Assembly: GCA_035283065.1 (NCBI GenBank)
Contig: DATEUP010000126.1
Coordinates: forward strand, 1-11,124
Source of the DNA: DATEUP01 sp035283065
GTDB taxonomy: Archaea > Thermoplasmatota > DTKX01 > DATEUP01
Direction of reading: 5' to 3'
Length of the DNA: 11,124 nt
The notes under the pieces: generated by a model
Seen by the model: the letters and a program-made list of their open reading frames with translations, nothing else
Told to the model about the DNA's origin: nothing
Database searches by the model: none
In this document: positions 1 to 6,594 of the stretch, piece by piece
How positions within the stretch are numbered: the first letter of the stretch is position 1
Layout: every line of letters begins with the position of its first letter
Made by a program: the position numbers and the translations under genes

Positions 1-881
1 AGGGCGTTATCCGCCCGGGTATGGGCCGGCGCCCAGCCGAGCGCCCTCAGGCGGGCGCTCGATACCCGCTGGTTTGCCATCAGGTGCCGGCCCGTTGCCT
101 CCCCGTGCACGCGGACCGCCTCCTGCGGCGTCGTGGCGGCAGGAGCGGTGGCACCCAGCGCTCCGGCCACCAGGTTCACGAAGGCCCGCAGTGGCAGCGG
201 CTCGTCGTCGGCGGCGAGGTAAACCTCCCCCGCCCTCCCCCTCTCGAGGGCGACCCGGAACGCCTCGCCGCAGTCGTCGATGTGGAGGGGCGACCAGTGG
301 TTCGCCCCGTCGCCCGGCACGCGGTACGTCCCCGCGCGGATCTCGTCGACCATCTCGCGGAACCACCCGCCGTCGCCGTACACCATGCCGGGGCGCAGGA
401 CCACGACTTCGAGCGCGCCCGGCTTGTTCGCTTCGAGGGCCGCTCGCTCGGCCTGCCAGTTGAACATCGAGTTGCCCGTGGGCTTCACGGGGGTCGCCTC
501 CGTGATCGCCTCCTTGCGGTCGCCGTAGAGCCATGTCCCCGAGCCCACGACGATCCGCCGCGCGCCCGCCTTGCGGGCCGTTGCGACGAGGTTGTAGGCC
601 CCGTCGACGCGGACCTTCGCGGCCGTGCTCTGCCCGATGTCGCGCGACACGCTCGTCGCCGCGGCCGCGAGGTGCACAATCGCCTCGCACCCGCGCGCGG
701 CCTCGAGGAGCGAGGGGATCGAGAGGATGTCACCAAGCGCGGGCGTGCCGCCGGCACGCGCCACGATCTCACCCTTCTCGGGCGTGCGCGCCAGGCCGAC
801 AACGTCGTGGCCCGCCGCGGCAAGCGCGCGCACGGCGCCTGCCCCGAGGAAGCCGCTTGCGCCGGCGACGAGTACCTTCAT
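1..881 (-). CDS. NAD-dependent epimerase/dehydratase family protein (extended SDR), 3' end cut by window edge
   Basis: The minus strand reads open from ATG at 881 to the window edge, 293 codons with no stop seen. The protein opens with a Rossmann fold beginning MKVLVAGASGFLG, with the dinucleotide-binding glycines at residues 7-13 (GASGFLG). Later come VHLAAAAT near 69-76, TWLYGD near 116-121, and VLRPGMVYGD near 161-170. These are typical of extended short-chain dehydrogenases, which epimerise, dehydrate or reduce nucleotide sugars and similar substrates with NAD(P). Family length is about 290-320 residues, so little is missing. The usual catalytic YxxxK is not evident: the expected site reads NSMFNWQAER (137-146), lacking both Tyr and Lys. 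It may therefore be an atypical SDR with another role; the substrate cannot be told. It is divergent from the surface protein gene at 983. The start is supported by a TATA-like AATAAA (read TTTATT on this strand) about 29 bases upstream. Confidence 0.88.
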   Translation of the reverse strand, partial: MKVLVAGASGFLGAGAVRALAAAGHDVVGLARTPEKGEIVARAGGTPALGDILSIPSLLEAARGCEAIVHLAAAATSVSRDIGQSTAAKVRVDGAYNLVATARKAGARRIVVGSGTWLYGDRKEAITEATPVKPTGNSMFNWQAERAALEANKPGALEVVVLRPGMVYGDGGWFREMVDEIRAGTYRVPGDGANHWSPLHIDDCGEAFRVALERGRAGEVYLAADDEPLPLRAFVNLVAGALGATAPAATTPQEAVRVHGEATGRHLMANQRVSSARLRALGWAPAHTRADNA

Positions 882-907
882 TCCAACGAGACTAAGGCGC
901 ACCTGCC

Positions 908-913
908 AATAAA
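908..913 (-). promoter_or_regulatory. TATA-like element for the epimerase gene
   Basis: On the minus strand this reads TTTATT, an AT-rich island in GC-rich DNA. It is centred about 29 bases upstream of the ATG at 881. That spacing fits an archaeal TATA box driving a leaderless transcript. No Shine-Dalgarno sequence precedes the ATG. The assignment rests on position and base composition only. Confidence 0.45.
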
Positions 914-954
914 CGCGCCGCGCGCGTCGGCCTTGAGCCCCGCCCCGTCGCAAG

Positions 955-962
955 CCTTAACT
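955..962 (+). promoter_or_regulatory. TATA-like element (CCTTAACT) for the surface protein gene
   Basis: CCTTAACT lies about 25 bases before the GTG at 983 and about 37 before the GTG at 995. The CTTAA core recurs before the DUF1801 gene at 9232-9236 with similar spacing. This suggests a shared archaeal TATA variant. Confidence 0.4.
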
Positions 963-982
963 GTAACCCCTCAATTCCCGCC

Positions 983-2824
983 GTGGGTGCGGCAGTGAAA
1001 CGTGTCTCTCTCTGTGTGCTCGGACTCTTGATCGGATCGGCGGCAGTCTTGCCCCTTACGGCTTCGGCCGGCACGGGGCTCCAAGTCCTCGTCTTCATCA
1101 CGCCCGAGGGCCGCATCGCGAACCAGACGGTCGACGTGAACCTCGAGGCGTACTTCGACGGGACGCCCGTCGACCTCGACACGATCGACGTGAGCGCGGG
1201 CTACTCCGGCGACCCGCTGACGTTCGACCGCACCTCGGTCGGCAAGTACCACGCGACGTACACGATCAACGTGTCCCAGATCCTCTTCGGCGGCATCTCG
1301 TTGGTCGGCAGCGCTGACAAGGGGGCCGACTCCGCCTCGATCATTACGAGCTACGCGGTCTCGGGCGCCACCGTCGGTTGGGACATCACGGTCCGCGTCT
1401 CGAACTTCGGGGTCGTTGGGCCCACGGTCTCGCCCGGCCAGACGGTCGAACTCGAAGCGCGCTCCTACCACGACGGCACGCTCGCGGAGGGCGGGATGAT
1501 CAACTTCACGTTGGAATGGATGGAGGGCTCGACGAACGGCACGGAGACCCCGACGTCGACGAAGGTGCAGGACGGGGTCTACAAGGTGAGCGTGGTCGTC
1601 CCCGCCTCCCTCACCCTCACCCGGACCTACAACGTGGAGGCAAAGCTCGGGACCTCGATTTTCAGCCCCTCGTCGTCGACGGGCTTTGGCGCGCACCCCT
1701 TCCCGATCTACTCGCTCGTCACCGCGGGCGGGCCGACCTCCGCGACGCTGAAGGTCTTCGCGGGCGGCGCAACGGCGCTTGCCGGCGCGAATGTCTCGCT
1801 CGAGGGCTGGTCCATCTCGCTGAGCCCGCCCTTCGGCATGGCGCGTGTGGGGCCCTTCACGGCGACGACGGACGCGAACGGCCAGGCCACCCTCACGGCG
1901 AGCTGGGGCCTATCGCCGGTCGCAATCTGGTACCTCAACGTGACCTCCGGCGGCAAGACGACGAGCGCGCCGGTCACGCTGATGACCTCCGCCTCGTCGG
2001 CGTGGATCCCCACGCCCGCCATCGGGTTCGGATGCGAAGTGAACCTGCAGACCGACCCCTCGGGCCTCCACGCCGGCCAGACGGCGAACCTCGTGTTCCG
2101 CGTCACCTACGCAGCGTCAATCCTCAACCCGCAGCCGGTCGCGTCGCAGGGCATCGACCGGTACGTGTGGCGCGAGGGCGAGGGCGGCACCTCGCAGGCC
2201 GGAAGCGTCATGACGGACGCCTCGGGCAACTTCACCCTCACCTACGCGATCCCCGCGAACTGGACGGGCGACGACAGCCTCAAGGTCCGCGTCGTGTGCC
2301 CCTCGGGGTCGGCGGGGTCGACGCAGGTCCAGGTCGGTTCGGGCAACCCGTTCGGCTCGGGCGCGGTCGTCGTGACTGCATCGGGCAAGCTCGGCGAGGC
2401 CGTGACCATCACCGCGACCTACTCGGGCACGAACCCGCTCACGGGTGCCGTCGCCTACGCGGCGATCGTGCCGGGCAACCAGACGAACATCGGCGGGGTC
2501 GGCCTCTCGGGAGGCGCGCTCAACACGGCGCTCACGCGCTCCGGATCGACCTTCACGGGCACGATCACGGTCCCGGCGTGGCTCGGCGAGGGCGACTACT
2601 CCGTGCTCGTCCTCATCACGAACGAGGGCGCAACAAGCTCGACCACCGACCAGACGACCGAGGGCAACGCGACGACGATGCACCTGTCGCCCCAGGGCAG
2701 CACGGGCGGGAACAACCCCGCGCCGCGCGGCTTCCTGCCGGGCTTCGAGGGGGCCGCGGCCGTCGCCGCCATCGGCGGGGGCGCGTTTGCCCTCTTGGCC
2801 GCACGGCGCCGGCGCGTCGCGTAA
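983..2824 (+). CDS. Secreted Ig-like surface protein with C-terminal PGF-CTERM sorting signal
   Basis: This is a 613-residue exported protein probably anchored at the cell surface. Residues 5-30 form a signal peptide: KR, then a hydrophobic stretch, then LTASAG. The body looks like roughly five beta-rich Ig-like or macroglobulin-like modules, about 30-125, 130-235, 245-335, 345-455 and 457-570. Two of them carry the Big/invasin-style linker seen as TDANGQATLT (297-306) and TDASGNFTLT (411-420). About ten N-glycosylation sequons (for example NQT 48, NFT 174, NWT 426) suit an archaeal S-layer-type glycoprotein. Residues 580-613 are the tail: NPAPRGFLPGF, a small-residue hydrophobic helix and RRRRVA. 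This matches the PGF-CTERM signal cut and lipid-modified by archaeosortase A in other archaea. Starts at GTG 983 or GTG 995 are both possible: 983 fits the TATA spacing, while 995 has a weak GGTG upstream and a shorter n-region. The precise ligand or role is unknown. Confidence 0.85.
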   Translation: MGAAVKRVSLCVLGLLIGSAAVLPLTASAGTGLQVLVFITPEGRIANQTVDVNLEAYFDGTPVDLDTIDVSAGYSGDPLTFDRTSVGKYHATYTINVSQILFGGISLVGSADKGADSASIITSYAVSGATVGWDITVRVSNFGVVGPTVSPGQTVELEARSYHDGTLAEGGMINFTLEWMEGSTNGTETPTSTKVQDGVYKVSVVVPASLTLTRTYNVEAKLGTSIFSPSSSTGFGAHPFPIYSLVTAGGPTSATLKVFAGGATALAGANVSLEGWSISLSPPFGMARVGPFTATTDANGQATLTASWGLSPVAIWYLNVTSGGKTTSAPVTLMTSASSAWIPTPAIGFGCEVNLQTDPSGLHAGQTANLVFRVTYAASILNPQPVASQGIDRYVWREGEGGTSQAGSVMTDASGNFTLTYAIPANWTGDDSLKVRVVCPSGSAGSTQVQVGSGNPFGSGAVVVTASGKLGEAVTITATYSGTNPLTGAVAYAAIVPGNQTNIGGVGLSGGALNTALTRSGSTFTGTITVPAWLGEGDYSVLVLITNEGATSSTTDQTTEGNATTMHLSPQGSTGGNNPAPRGFLPGFEGAAAVAAIGGGAFALLAARRRRVA

Positions 2825-2853
2825 TCAGCACACGCCCGCTTTTCTTCCCCGGA

Positions 2854-2869
2854 GGGGCCGCGCGGCCCC
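2854..2869. terminator. Perfect GC palindrome after the surface protein gene, possible terminator hairpin
   Basis: GGGGCCGCGCGGCCCC is exactly self-complementary and sits 30 bases beyond the TAA at 2822-2824. A T/C-rich run precedes it. Archaea mostly terminate at T-rich tracts rather than hairpins, so the role is uncertain. Confidence 0.3.
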
Positions 2870-3024
2870 CCGGCTTTCCGCCTCGCCGCACGCGCCCCCA
2901 GGGGATCCAATCGTGATTATGCGACACACGGCAGGCGAGGTTGCAAATAGGCCACCCCCGCCATCGTCGCCTCGCCAAAGGTTCTTCGACGCGGACTTAG
3001 CGCCGCGCGGAGCTTGCCATAGCC

Positions 3025-3030
3025 AGGTGG
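3025..3030 (+). promoter_or_regulatory. Shine-Dalgarno AGGTGG placing the amt start at ATA 3038
   Basis: AGGTGG matches the archaeal 16S anti-SD complement (GGAGGTGA). It is followed by exactly seven bases and then ATA at 3038. No ATG, GTG or TTG lies in frame between the TAG at 3020-3022 and ATG 3068. The site therefore points to initiation near 3038. Confidence 0.5.
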
Positions 3031-3037
3031 GATTCCT

Positions 3038-4249
3038 ATAGCATTCAACAACGCGGACACCGCCTTCATGCTAATCGCCGCAAGCCTCGTCATGCTGATG
3101 ACGCCCGGGCTCGCCTTCTTCTACGGCGGCCTCGTCGGGCGCAAGAACGTCCTCGCGATCATGATGCAGAGCTTCGTGTCGCTTGCGATCACCGACGTGA
3201 TCTGGTTTACCGTCGGATACTCGCTCGCCTTCAGCGGCGGCGAGGGCGGCGTCTACGGCGACCTCAACAACGCCTTCCTCATGGGCATCGGCCCCACGAC
3301 GCCGTACTCGGGCAACCCGAACATCCCCGTCTACGCGTTCCTCGTCTACCAGATGATGTTCGCGATCATCACGCCCGCGCTCATTACGGGGGCCTTCACG
3401 AACCGTGTGACCTTCAAGGCTTACCTCATCTTCCTCGTGGCATGGCTCATGCTCGTCTACATCCCCTTCGTCCACATGGTCTGGGGCGGGGGGCTGCTCG
3501 CAAAGTGGGGCGTCCTCGACTTCGCGGGCGGCATCGTCGTCCACGCACTGGCGGGGATGGCTGCCCTTGCCTCCGTCGTATTCGTGGGGACGCGCGCCGT
3601 GAAGGAGAAAGGGCCGCACAGCATCCCGCTCGTGGCGCTCGGCACGGGGCTCCTGTGGTTCGGCTGGTATGGCTTCAACGCCGGGAGCGCCCTCAGCGTC
3701 AACGAAGTCACCGTGACGGCCTTCCTCAACACGGACCTCGCCGCCTCGGTGGCCGGCGTCATGTGGCTCCTGTGGTCCTGGGTCTTCGAGAAGAAGCCCA
3801 AGTTCGTGGGGCTGCTCACCGGGATGGTGGCCGGCCTTGCGACCATAACCCCGGCGGCCGGGTACGTGACCCCCTCGGCCGCGATGGTGATTGGGATCCT
3901 TGCGGGCTCCGTCTGCTACCTTGCGATCCTCTTCAAGAACCGGCGCGGGTGGGACGACGCGCTCGACGTGTGGGGCGTCCACGGCGTGGGCGGCGTCCTT
4001 GGCGTCGTTTCGCTTGGGATCTTCGCGACGCTCGGCGTGAACGCGGCGGGCGCCGACGGCCTCCTTGCCGGCAACCCGGGCTTCTTCGGAAAGGAGGTCG
4101 CGGCTGCGGCCTTCGCGTCCGTGTACGCGTTCGCCTTCACCTACGCGATGCTCTGGCTCATCAACAAGGTCACGCCCGTGCGCACCACGAAGGAAGAGGA
4201 AGAGGTCGGCGTCGACCAGGCCCTCCACGGCGAGGCCGCCTACGAGTAG
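3038..4249 (+). CDS. amt: Ammonium transporter, Amt/MEP/Rh family
   Basis: This membrane channel carries ammonium across the cytoplasmic membrane; the family works as trimers of 11-helix subunits. Counting from ATG 3068 (393 residues), the family landmarks are MTPGLAFFYGGLV (11-23), DFAGGIVVHALAG (151-163) with the first pore histidine at 159, and DVWGVHGVGGVLG (300-312) with the second at 305. Asp151 matches the conserved binding-site aspartate. The cytosolic tail from about 371 is acidic and charged. Codons before ATG 3068 read AFNNADTAF, the conserved Amt N-terminus, so translation should begin about ten codons upstream. The only codon there with an SD at correct spacing is ATA 3038, hence the start given; ATG 3068 would trim part of the first helix. 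A glnK (PII regulator) gene usually sits beside archaeal amt but is not seen here. The next gene is an unrelated permease. The family call is firm; the start is uncertain. Confidence 0.95.
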   Translation: MAFNNADTAFMLIAASLVMLMTPGLAFFYGGLVGRKNVLAIMMQSFVSLAITDVIWFTVGYSLAFSGGEGGVYGDLNNAFLMGIGPTTPYSGNPNIPVYAFLVYQMMFAIITPALITGAFTNRVTFKAYLIFLVAWLMLVYIPFVHMVWGGGLLAKWGVLDFAGGIVVHALAGMAALASVVFVGTRAVKEKGPHSIPLVALGTGLLWFGWYGFNAGSALSVNEVTVTAFLNTDLAASVAGVMWLLWSWVFEKKPKFVGLLTGMVAGLATITPAAGYVTPSAAMVIGILAGSVCYLAILFKNRRGWDDALDVWGVHGVGGVLGVVSLGIFATLGVNAAGADGLLAGNPGFFGKEVAAAAFASVYAFAFTYAMLWLINKVTPVRTTKEEEEVGVDQALHGEAAYE

Positions 4250-4271
4250 GTCGCCCGAGCCTCGGCACCCT

Positions 4272-4313
4272 CCCTTTCAAGTGCGCCGCGCGCGTTGCCG
4301 CGCGCTCAAGGGG
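4272..4313. terminator. Long GC hairpin between amt and the EamA permease
   Basis: The core is a perfect 7-bp stem, GCGCGCG at 4288-4294 and CGCGCGC at 4299-4305, with loop TTGC. An outer CCCTT/AAGGG pairing is also possible. It falls between the amt stop (4247-4249) and the presumed start of the next gene. It could be a processing or attenuation structure. If the next gene starts near 4321, its SD-like AAGGGG would lie in the outer stem. Confidence 0.3.
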
Positions 4314-4320
4314 TCTTGCC

Positions 4321-5217
4321 GTCGACGAGCCGCAGGCCCCCGACCTCCGGACCGGCGCCGCTTTCGCGACCCTCGTCGTCCTCCTTGGCGTGAACTTCGT
4401 GGCCGTCCGCTTCTCGAACGCCGAGCTCGCGCCCTTCTGGGGCGCGGGCTTGCGTTTCGCCGTCGCCGCCGCGGCTCTCTTCGGAGTCGCGCTCGCCCGC
4501 GGCGTCCCGCTCCCGGAGGGGGCGGCGCTCAAGGCGGCGCTCCTGTACGGCGCCCTCGCGTTTGGCATCACGTACATCCTGGTCTACTGGGGGCTCCTCT
4601 TCGTCCCCTCCGGCGTCACCTCGGTCATCTTCGCAAGCATCCCCCTCACCACGTTTGTGCTCGCGCTCGCCCTGAGGATGGAGAAATTCCGTGCCAAGGC
4701 GCTTGCCGGTGCAGCCCTTGCCCTTGCCGGCATCGCGCTCATCTCCTACGGCCAGCTCACGGTCGCCCTTGCCGCCCTGCCGCTCCTTGCGATCATCCTC
4801 TCCTCGGTTGCGGCCGCCTCTTCCGCCATCGTCGTCAAGCGCGCCCCACGCGCGCACCCGGTCTCCACCAACGCGGTCGCGATGGGCCTTGGCGCCGCGA
4901 TGCTCCTTGGCGTCTCGCTCGCCTCCGGCGAGGCGCACGCACTGCCCTCCCGCACGGCCACGTGGGTCGCGTTCCTCTGGCTCGTGACGAGCTCCGCCGT
5001 CGCCTTCGTGATCTTCATCTGGATCCTCAAACGGTGGACCGTTACCGCCGCCTCCTACCAGGCCGTCCTTTCCCCCCTCGTGACGATCGCCGTCGCCTCC
5101 GCGCTCGTCGGAGAAGCCCTTTCCCTTTCCCTGGCCGCGGGCACCGCGCTTGTCCTCGGCGGCGTCTTCGTCGGGGCGATCTGGCGCGGGCCCGTGGCTG
5201 CTGGCGGGAAGGCGTAA
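4321..5217 (+). CDS. EamA/DMT superfamily permease (10 TM), 5' end unresolved
   Basis: This is an integral membrane protein of the drug/metabolite transporter superfamily, made of two EamA repeats of five helices each. Counting from 4321 gives 298 residues. Helix 1 is about 11-31 (ATLVVLLGVNFVAV). The first repeat continues through YWGLLFVPSGVTSVIFASIPLT (89-110). The second repeat ends with SYQAVLSPLVTIAVASALVGEA (245-266) and a last helix at about 270-287. Members export metabolites, amino acids or drugs; no substrate can be named. The frame has no ATG, GTG or TTG between the amt stop and helix 1. The first canonical codon is GTG 4390, which would cut helix 1 in half. GTC 4321 is given because it begins VDEPQAPDL just before helix 1 and lies seven bases after AAGGGG, but GTC is not an accepted start. 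A sequence error or an unusual start is likely. The frame also reads open back through amt, but that part is a shadow of amt. Confidence 0.85.
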   Translation, partial: VDEPQAPDLRTGAAFATLVVLLGVNFVAVRFSNAELAPFWGAGLRFAVAAAALFGVALARGVPLPEGAALKAALLYGALAFGITYILVYWGLLFVPSGVTSVIFASIPLTTFVLALALRMEKFRAKALAGAALALAGIALISYGQLTVALAALPLLAIILSSVAAASSAIVVKRAPRAHPVSTNAVAMGLGAAMLLGVSLASGEAHALPSRTATWVAFLWLVTSSAVAFVIFIWILKRWTVTAASYQAVLSPLVTIAVASALVGEALSLSLAAGTALVLGGVFVGAIWRGPVAAGGKA

Positions 5218-5229
5218 GGCCCTCCAATC

Positions 5230-5261
5230 GGCCGAACGAAACCCCCATTAGCCCTTCGGCC
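5230..5261. terminator. 7-bp inverted repeat after the EamA gene
   Basis: GGCCGAA (5230-5236) and TTCGGCC (5255-5261) are perfect complements separated by 18 bases. They sit between the permease stop (5215-5217) and the DUF2461 start. This may be a weak terminator or a chance pairing. Confidence 0.2.
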
Positions 5262-5291
5262 CATCCGCCACCTCCTTCGGGGGCATCGTGG

Positions 5292-5978
5292 GTGGCCAAG
5301 GGCGCACCGGGCTATTTTACCAACGACCTATTCGAGTTCCTCACCGACCTCAAGGAGCACAACGACCGCGCGTGGTTTGCCAAGAACAAGACGAGGTACG
5401 AGGCGGCCGTCCAAACCCCCGCGCTGCGGTTCATCGGCGACGCGGGGCTCAAGCTGCGCTCCCTCTCGCCGCACATCGTGGCGGAGCCAAAGCCCTTCGG
5501 GGGCTCGCTCTACCGGATCTACCGCGACACGCGCTTCTCGAGGGACAAGAGCCCGTACCACACGCACGTGGGGATCCACTTCTCCCACGACGCGGCTGGC
5601 AAGGAAAAGGTGCACCTGCCGGGCTATTTCCTGCACCTCGACCCGGAGGAGTGCGTGGCGTACTCCGGCGTCTGGCGACCGGACGGCCCGGCCCTCAAGG
5701 CGATTCGCGACGCGATCGTCGCCAGGCCTCAGGACTGGAAGAGGGCGACCCGGAGCCCCGTCGGACTCTACGGCGAGTCCCTGAAGCGGCCGCCCCCCGG
5801 CTACGACCCGGGCCACCCGCTCATCGAGGACCTCAAGCGCAAGGACTTCGTCGGAAAGGTCTCGTTCAGGCCTTCGAAAGTCGCGGGGCCCGGCTTTCTC
5901 GGGGAATTCCTCGGGGCTTGCCGGGCGATGGCCCCGCTCAACGCGTTTGTGGCCAAGGCGCTGCGCGTGCCCTGGTAG
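5292..5978 (+). CDS. DUF2461 family protein (TIGR02453-like)
   Basis: This 228-residue soluble protein is recognised as DUF2461, a family of about 220 residues of unknown function found in bacteria and archaea. The N-terminal block is GYFTNDLFEFLTDLKEHNDR (7-26) followed by AWF. The strongest motif is YRIYRDTRFSRDKSPYHTHVG (74-94), rich in conserved basic residues. GYFLHLDPEE (111-120) and SGVW (125-128) follow. All blocks occur in the expected order, so the gene looks intact. GTG at 5292 begins MAKGAPGYFTNDL and fits the usual N-terminus; no ATG lies nearby and no strong SD is seen. It is 74 bases downstream of the EamA gene on the same strand, so co-transcription is possible. It converges with the MORN-like gene. 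The biochemical role is unknown. Confidence 0.9.
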   Translation: MAKGAPGYFTNDLFEFLTDLKEHNDRAWFAKNKTRYEAAVQTPALRFIGDAGLKLRSLSPHIVAEPKPFGGSLYRIYRDTRFSRDKSPYHTHVGIHFSHDAAGKEKVHLPGYFLHLDPEECVAYSGVWRPDGPALKAIRDAIVARPQDWKRATRSPVGLYGESLKRPPPGYDPGHPLIEDLKRKDFVGKVSFRPSKVAGPGFLGEFLGACRAMAPLNAFVAKALRVPW

Positions 5979-6048
5979 CCCCGGGCGGGCGAGGTCCACC
6001 CTTCCCCTTCCGCGCGCCATCGGCCCTTGGCGGCCGCGCGGCTTGCGC

Positions 6049-6426
6049 TCAGAACTTCCGGGCGCGTACGAGTTTCCCCTTCTTGTCGTACACCCTCCAC
6101 ACGCCGGTCTCCTTGCCGGCCTTGTACTCCCCTTCGTCGTAGAGCCTCCCGGTCCCCCCGTGGTACCGCTTCCAACGCCCCACCTGCCTGCCCCCATCGA
6201 ACCGCCCGACCTGGCGCACGACGCCGTTGTCGGCAAACCACTTCCAAAGCCCCTTGCACTCGCCGCGCTCGAAGGTGCCCGCGGCCCAGAGGTTGCCGTT
6301 GCGGTGGTAGAACTTCCAGGGGCCATTCCTCTTTCCGTAGAGGTAGCGGCCGGCGCTCTTGAGCTGGCCGTTCGAGTAGTACGCCTTTTTGAGAGGGCCG
6401 GGACCCCGCTTGCCTTTCTTCGCCAT
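6049..6426 (-). CDS. MORN/YwqK-like repeat protein
   Basis: This 125-residue basic protein consists almost entirely of five or six repeats of about 20-24 residues. The pattern is G-x-x-x-G-x-W-x-x-Y-x-x-x-G-x-L. Examples are GKRNGPWKFYHRNGNLWAAG (31-50), KGLWKWFADNGVV (58-70), VGRWKRYHGGTGRLYDEG (82-99) and TGVWRVYDKKGKLV (107-120). This is the MORN-variant repeat of COG2849, often annotated as YwqK-family antitoxin. That label comes from a few bacterial cases, and no toxin partner is adjacent here. Such repeats form beta-hairpin scaffolds for binding; no catalytic residue is expected. ATG 6426 is chosen because GGAGG lies six bases upstream. The frame also extends to an ATG at 6492, but that addition is proline/glycine-rich and lies beyond the SD. 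No signal peptide is seen. It is convergent with DUF2461 and divergent from the aldo/keto reductase. Confidence 0.82.
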   Translation of the reverse strand: MAKKGKRGPGPLKKAYYSNGQLKSAGRYLYGKRNGPWKFYHRNGNLWAAGTFERGECKGLWKWFADNGVVRQVGRFDGGRQVGRWKRYHGGTGRLYDEGEYKAGKETGVWRVYDKKGKLVRARKF

Positions 6427-6432
6427 GCGTTT

Positions 6433-6437
6433 CCTCC
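6433..6437 (-). promoter_or_regulatory. Strong Shine-Dalgarno GGAGG of the MORN-like gene
   Basis: The minus strand reads GGAGG-AAACGC-ATG, a six-base spacer. This decides the start at 6426 over the upstream in-frame ATG at 6492. It also shows that SD-led and leaderless genes coexist in this genome. Confidence 0.7.
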
Positions 6438-6489
6438 AAGGCGGGGGCCCGTGGGCCCACCTGCCGCCTCCCGGAACCTCCGTCCACAA

Positions 6490-6496
6490 CATAAAC
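6490..6496 (-). promoter_or_regulatory. TATA-like GTTTATG upstream of the MORN-like gene
   Basis: This AT-rich heptamer lies about 65 bases before the ATG at 6426. It would give a leader of roughly 35-40 bases, consistent with the SD-led start. Nothing comparable is visible close to the divergent reductase gene. Confidence 0.3.
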
Positions 6497-6594
6497 GTGA
6501 AGAGGAACGCCGGAAGGGCTCGGCAGGCCCTTGAGGCTTCAGTGAAGAGCGGCCTGCGTCAGGTTCATCGGCTCTGCCGCGATGCGGGCGCCAG

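Larger units (their letters stand above)
2825..3037. other. Intergenic region with GC-rich palindrome, before the ammonium transporter
   Basis: About 213 bases without a gene. It holds a pyrimidine-rich stretch right after the surface-protein stop (TTTTCTTCCCC, 2840-2850) and a perfect 16-base palindrome GGGGCCGCGCGGCCCC at 2854-2869. These could help end transcription. A less GC-rich stretch at about 2910-2960 may hold the promoter of the transporter gene, but no clear TATA box stands out. The segment ends with the AGGTGG motif at 3025-3030. Confidence 0.5.

Noticed and set aside
21..998. Plus-strand open frame of 325 codons opposite the epimerase
   Set aside because: The minus strand encodes a recognisable SDR here; the plus-strand product has no motif and shadow composition.
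3071..4228. 385-codon open frame antisense to amt
   Set aside because: Its composition (H, R, E, D, G rich, without motifs) is that of a reverse shadow of a GC-rich gene.
3442..4320. Long open frame upstream of the EamA permease, in the same frame
   Set aside because: It overlaps the clear amt gene in another frame and gives an arginine/glycine-rich shadow protein. The lack of stops reflects high GC.
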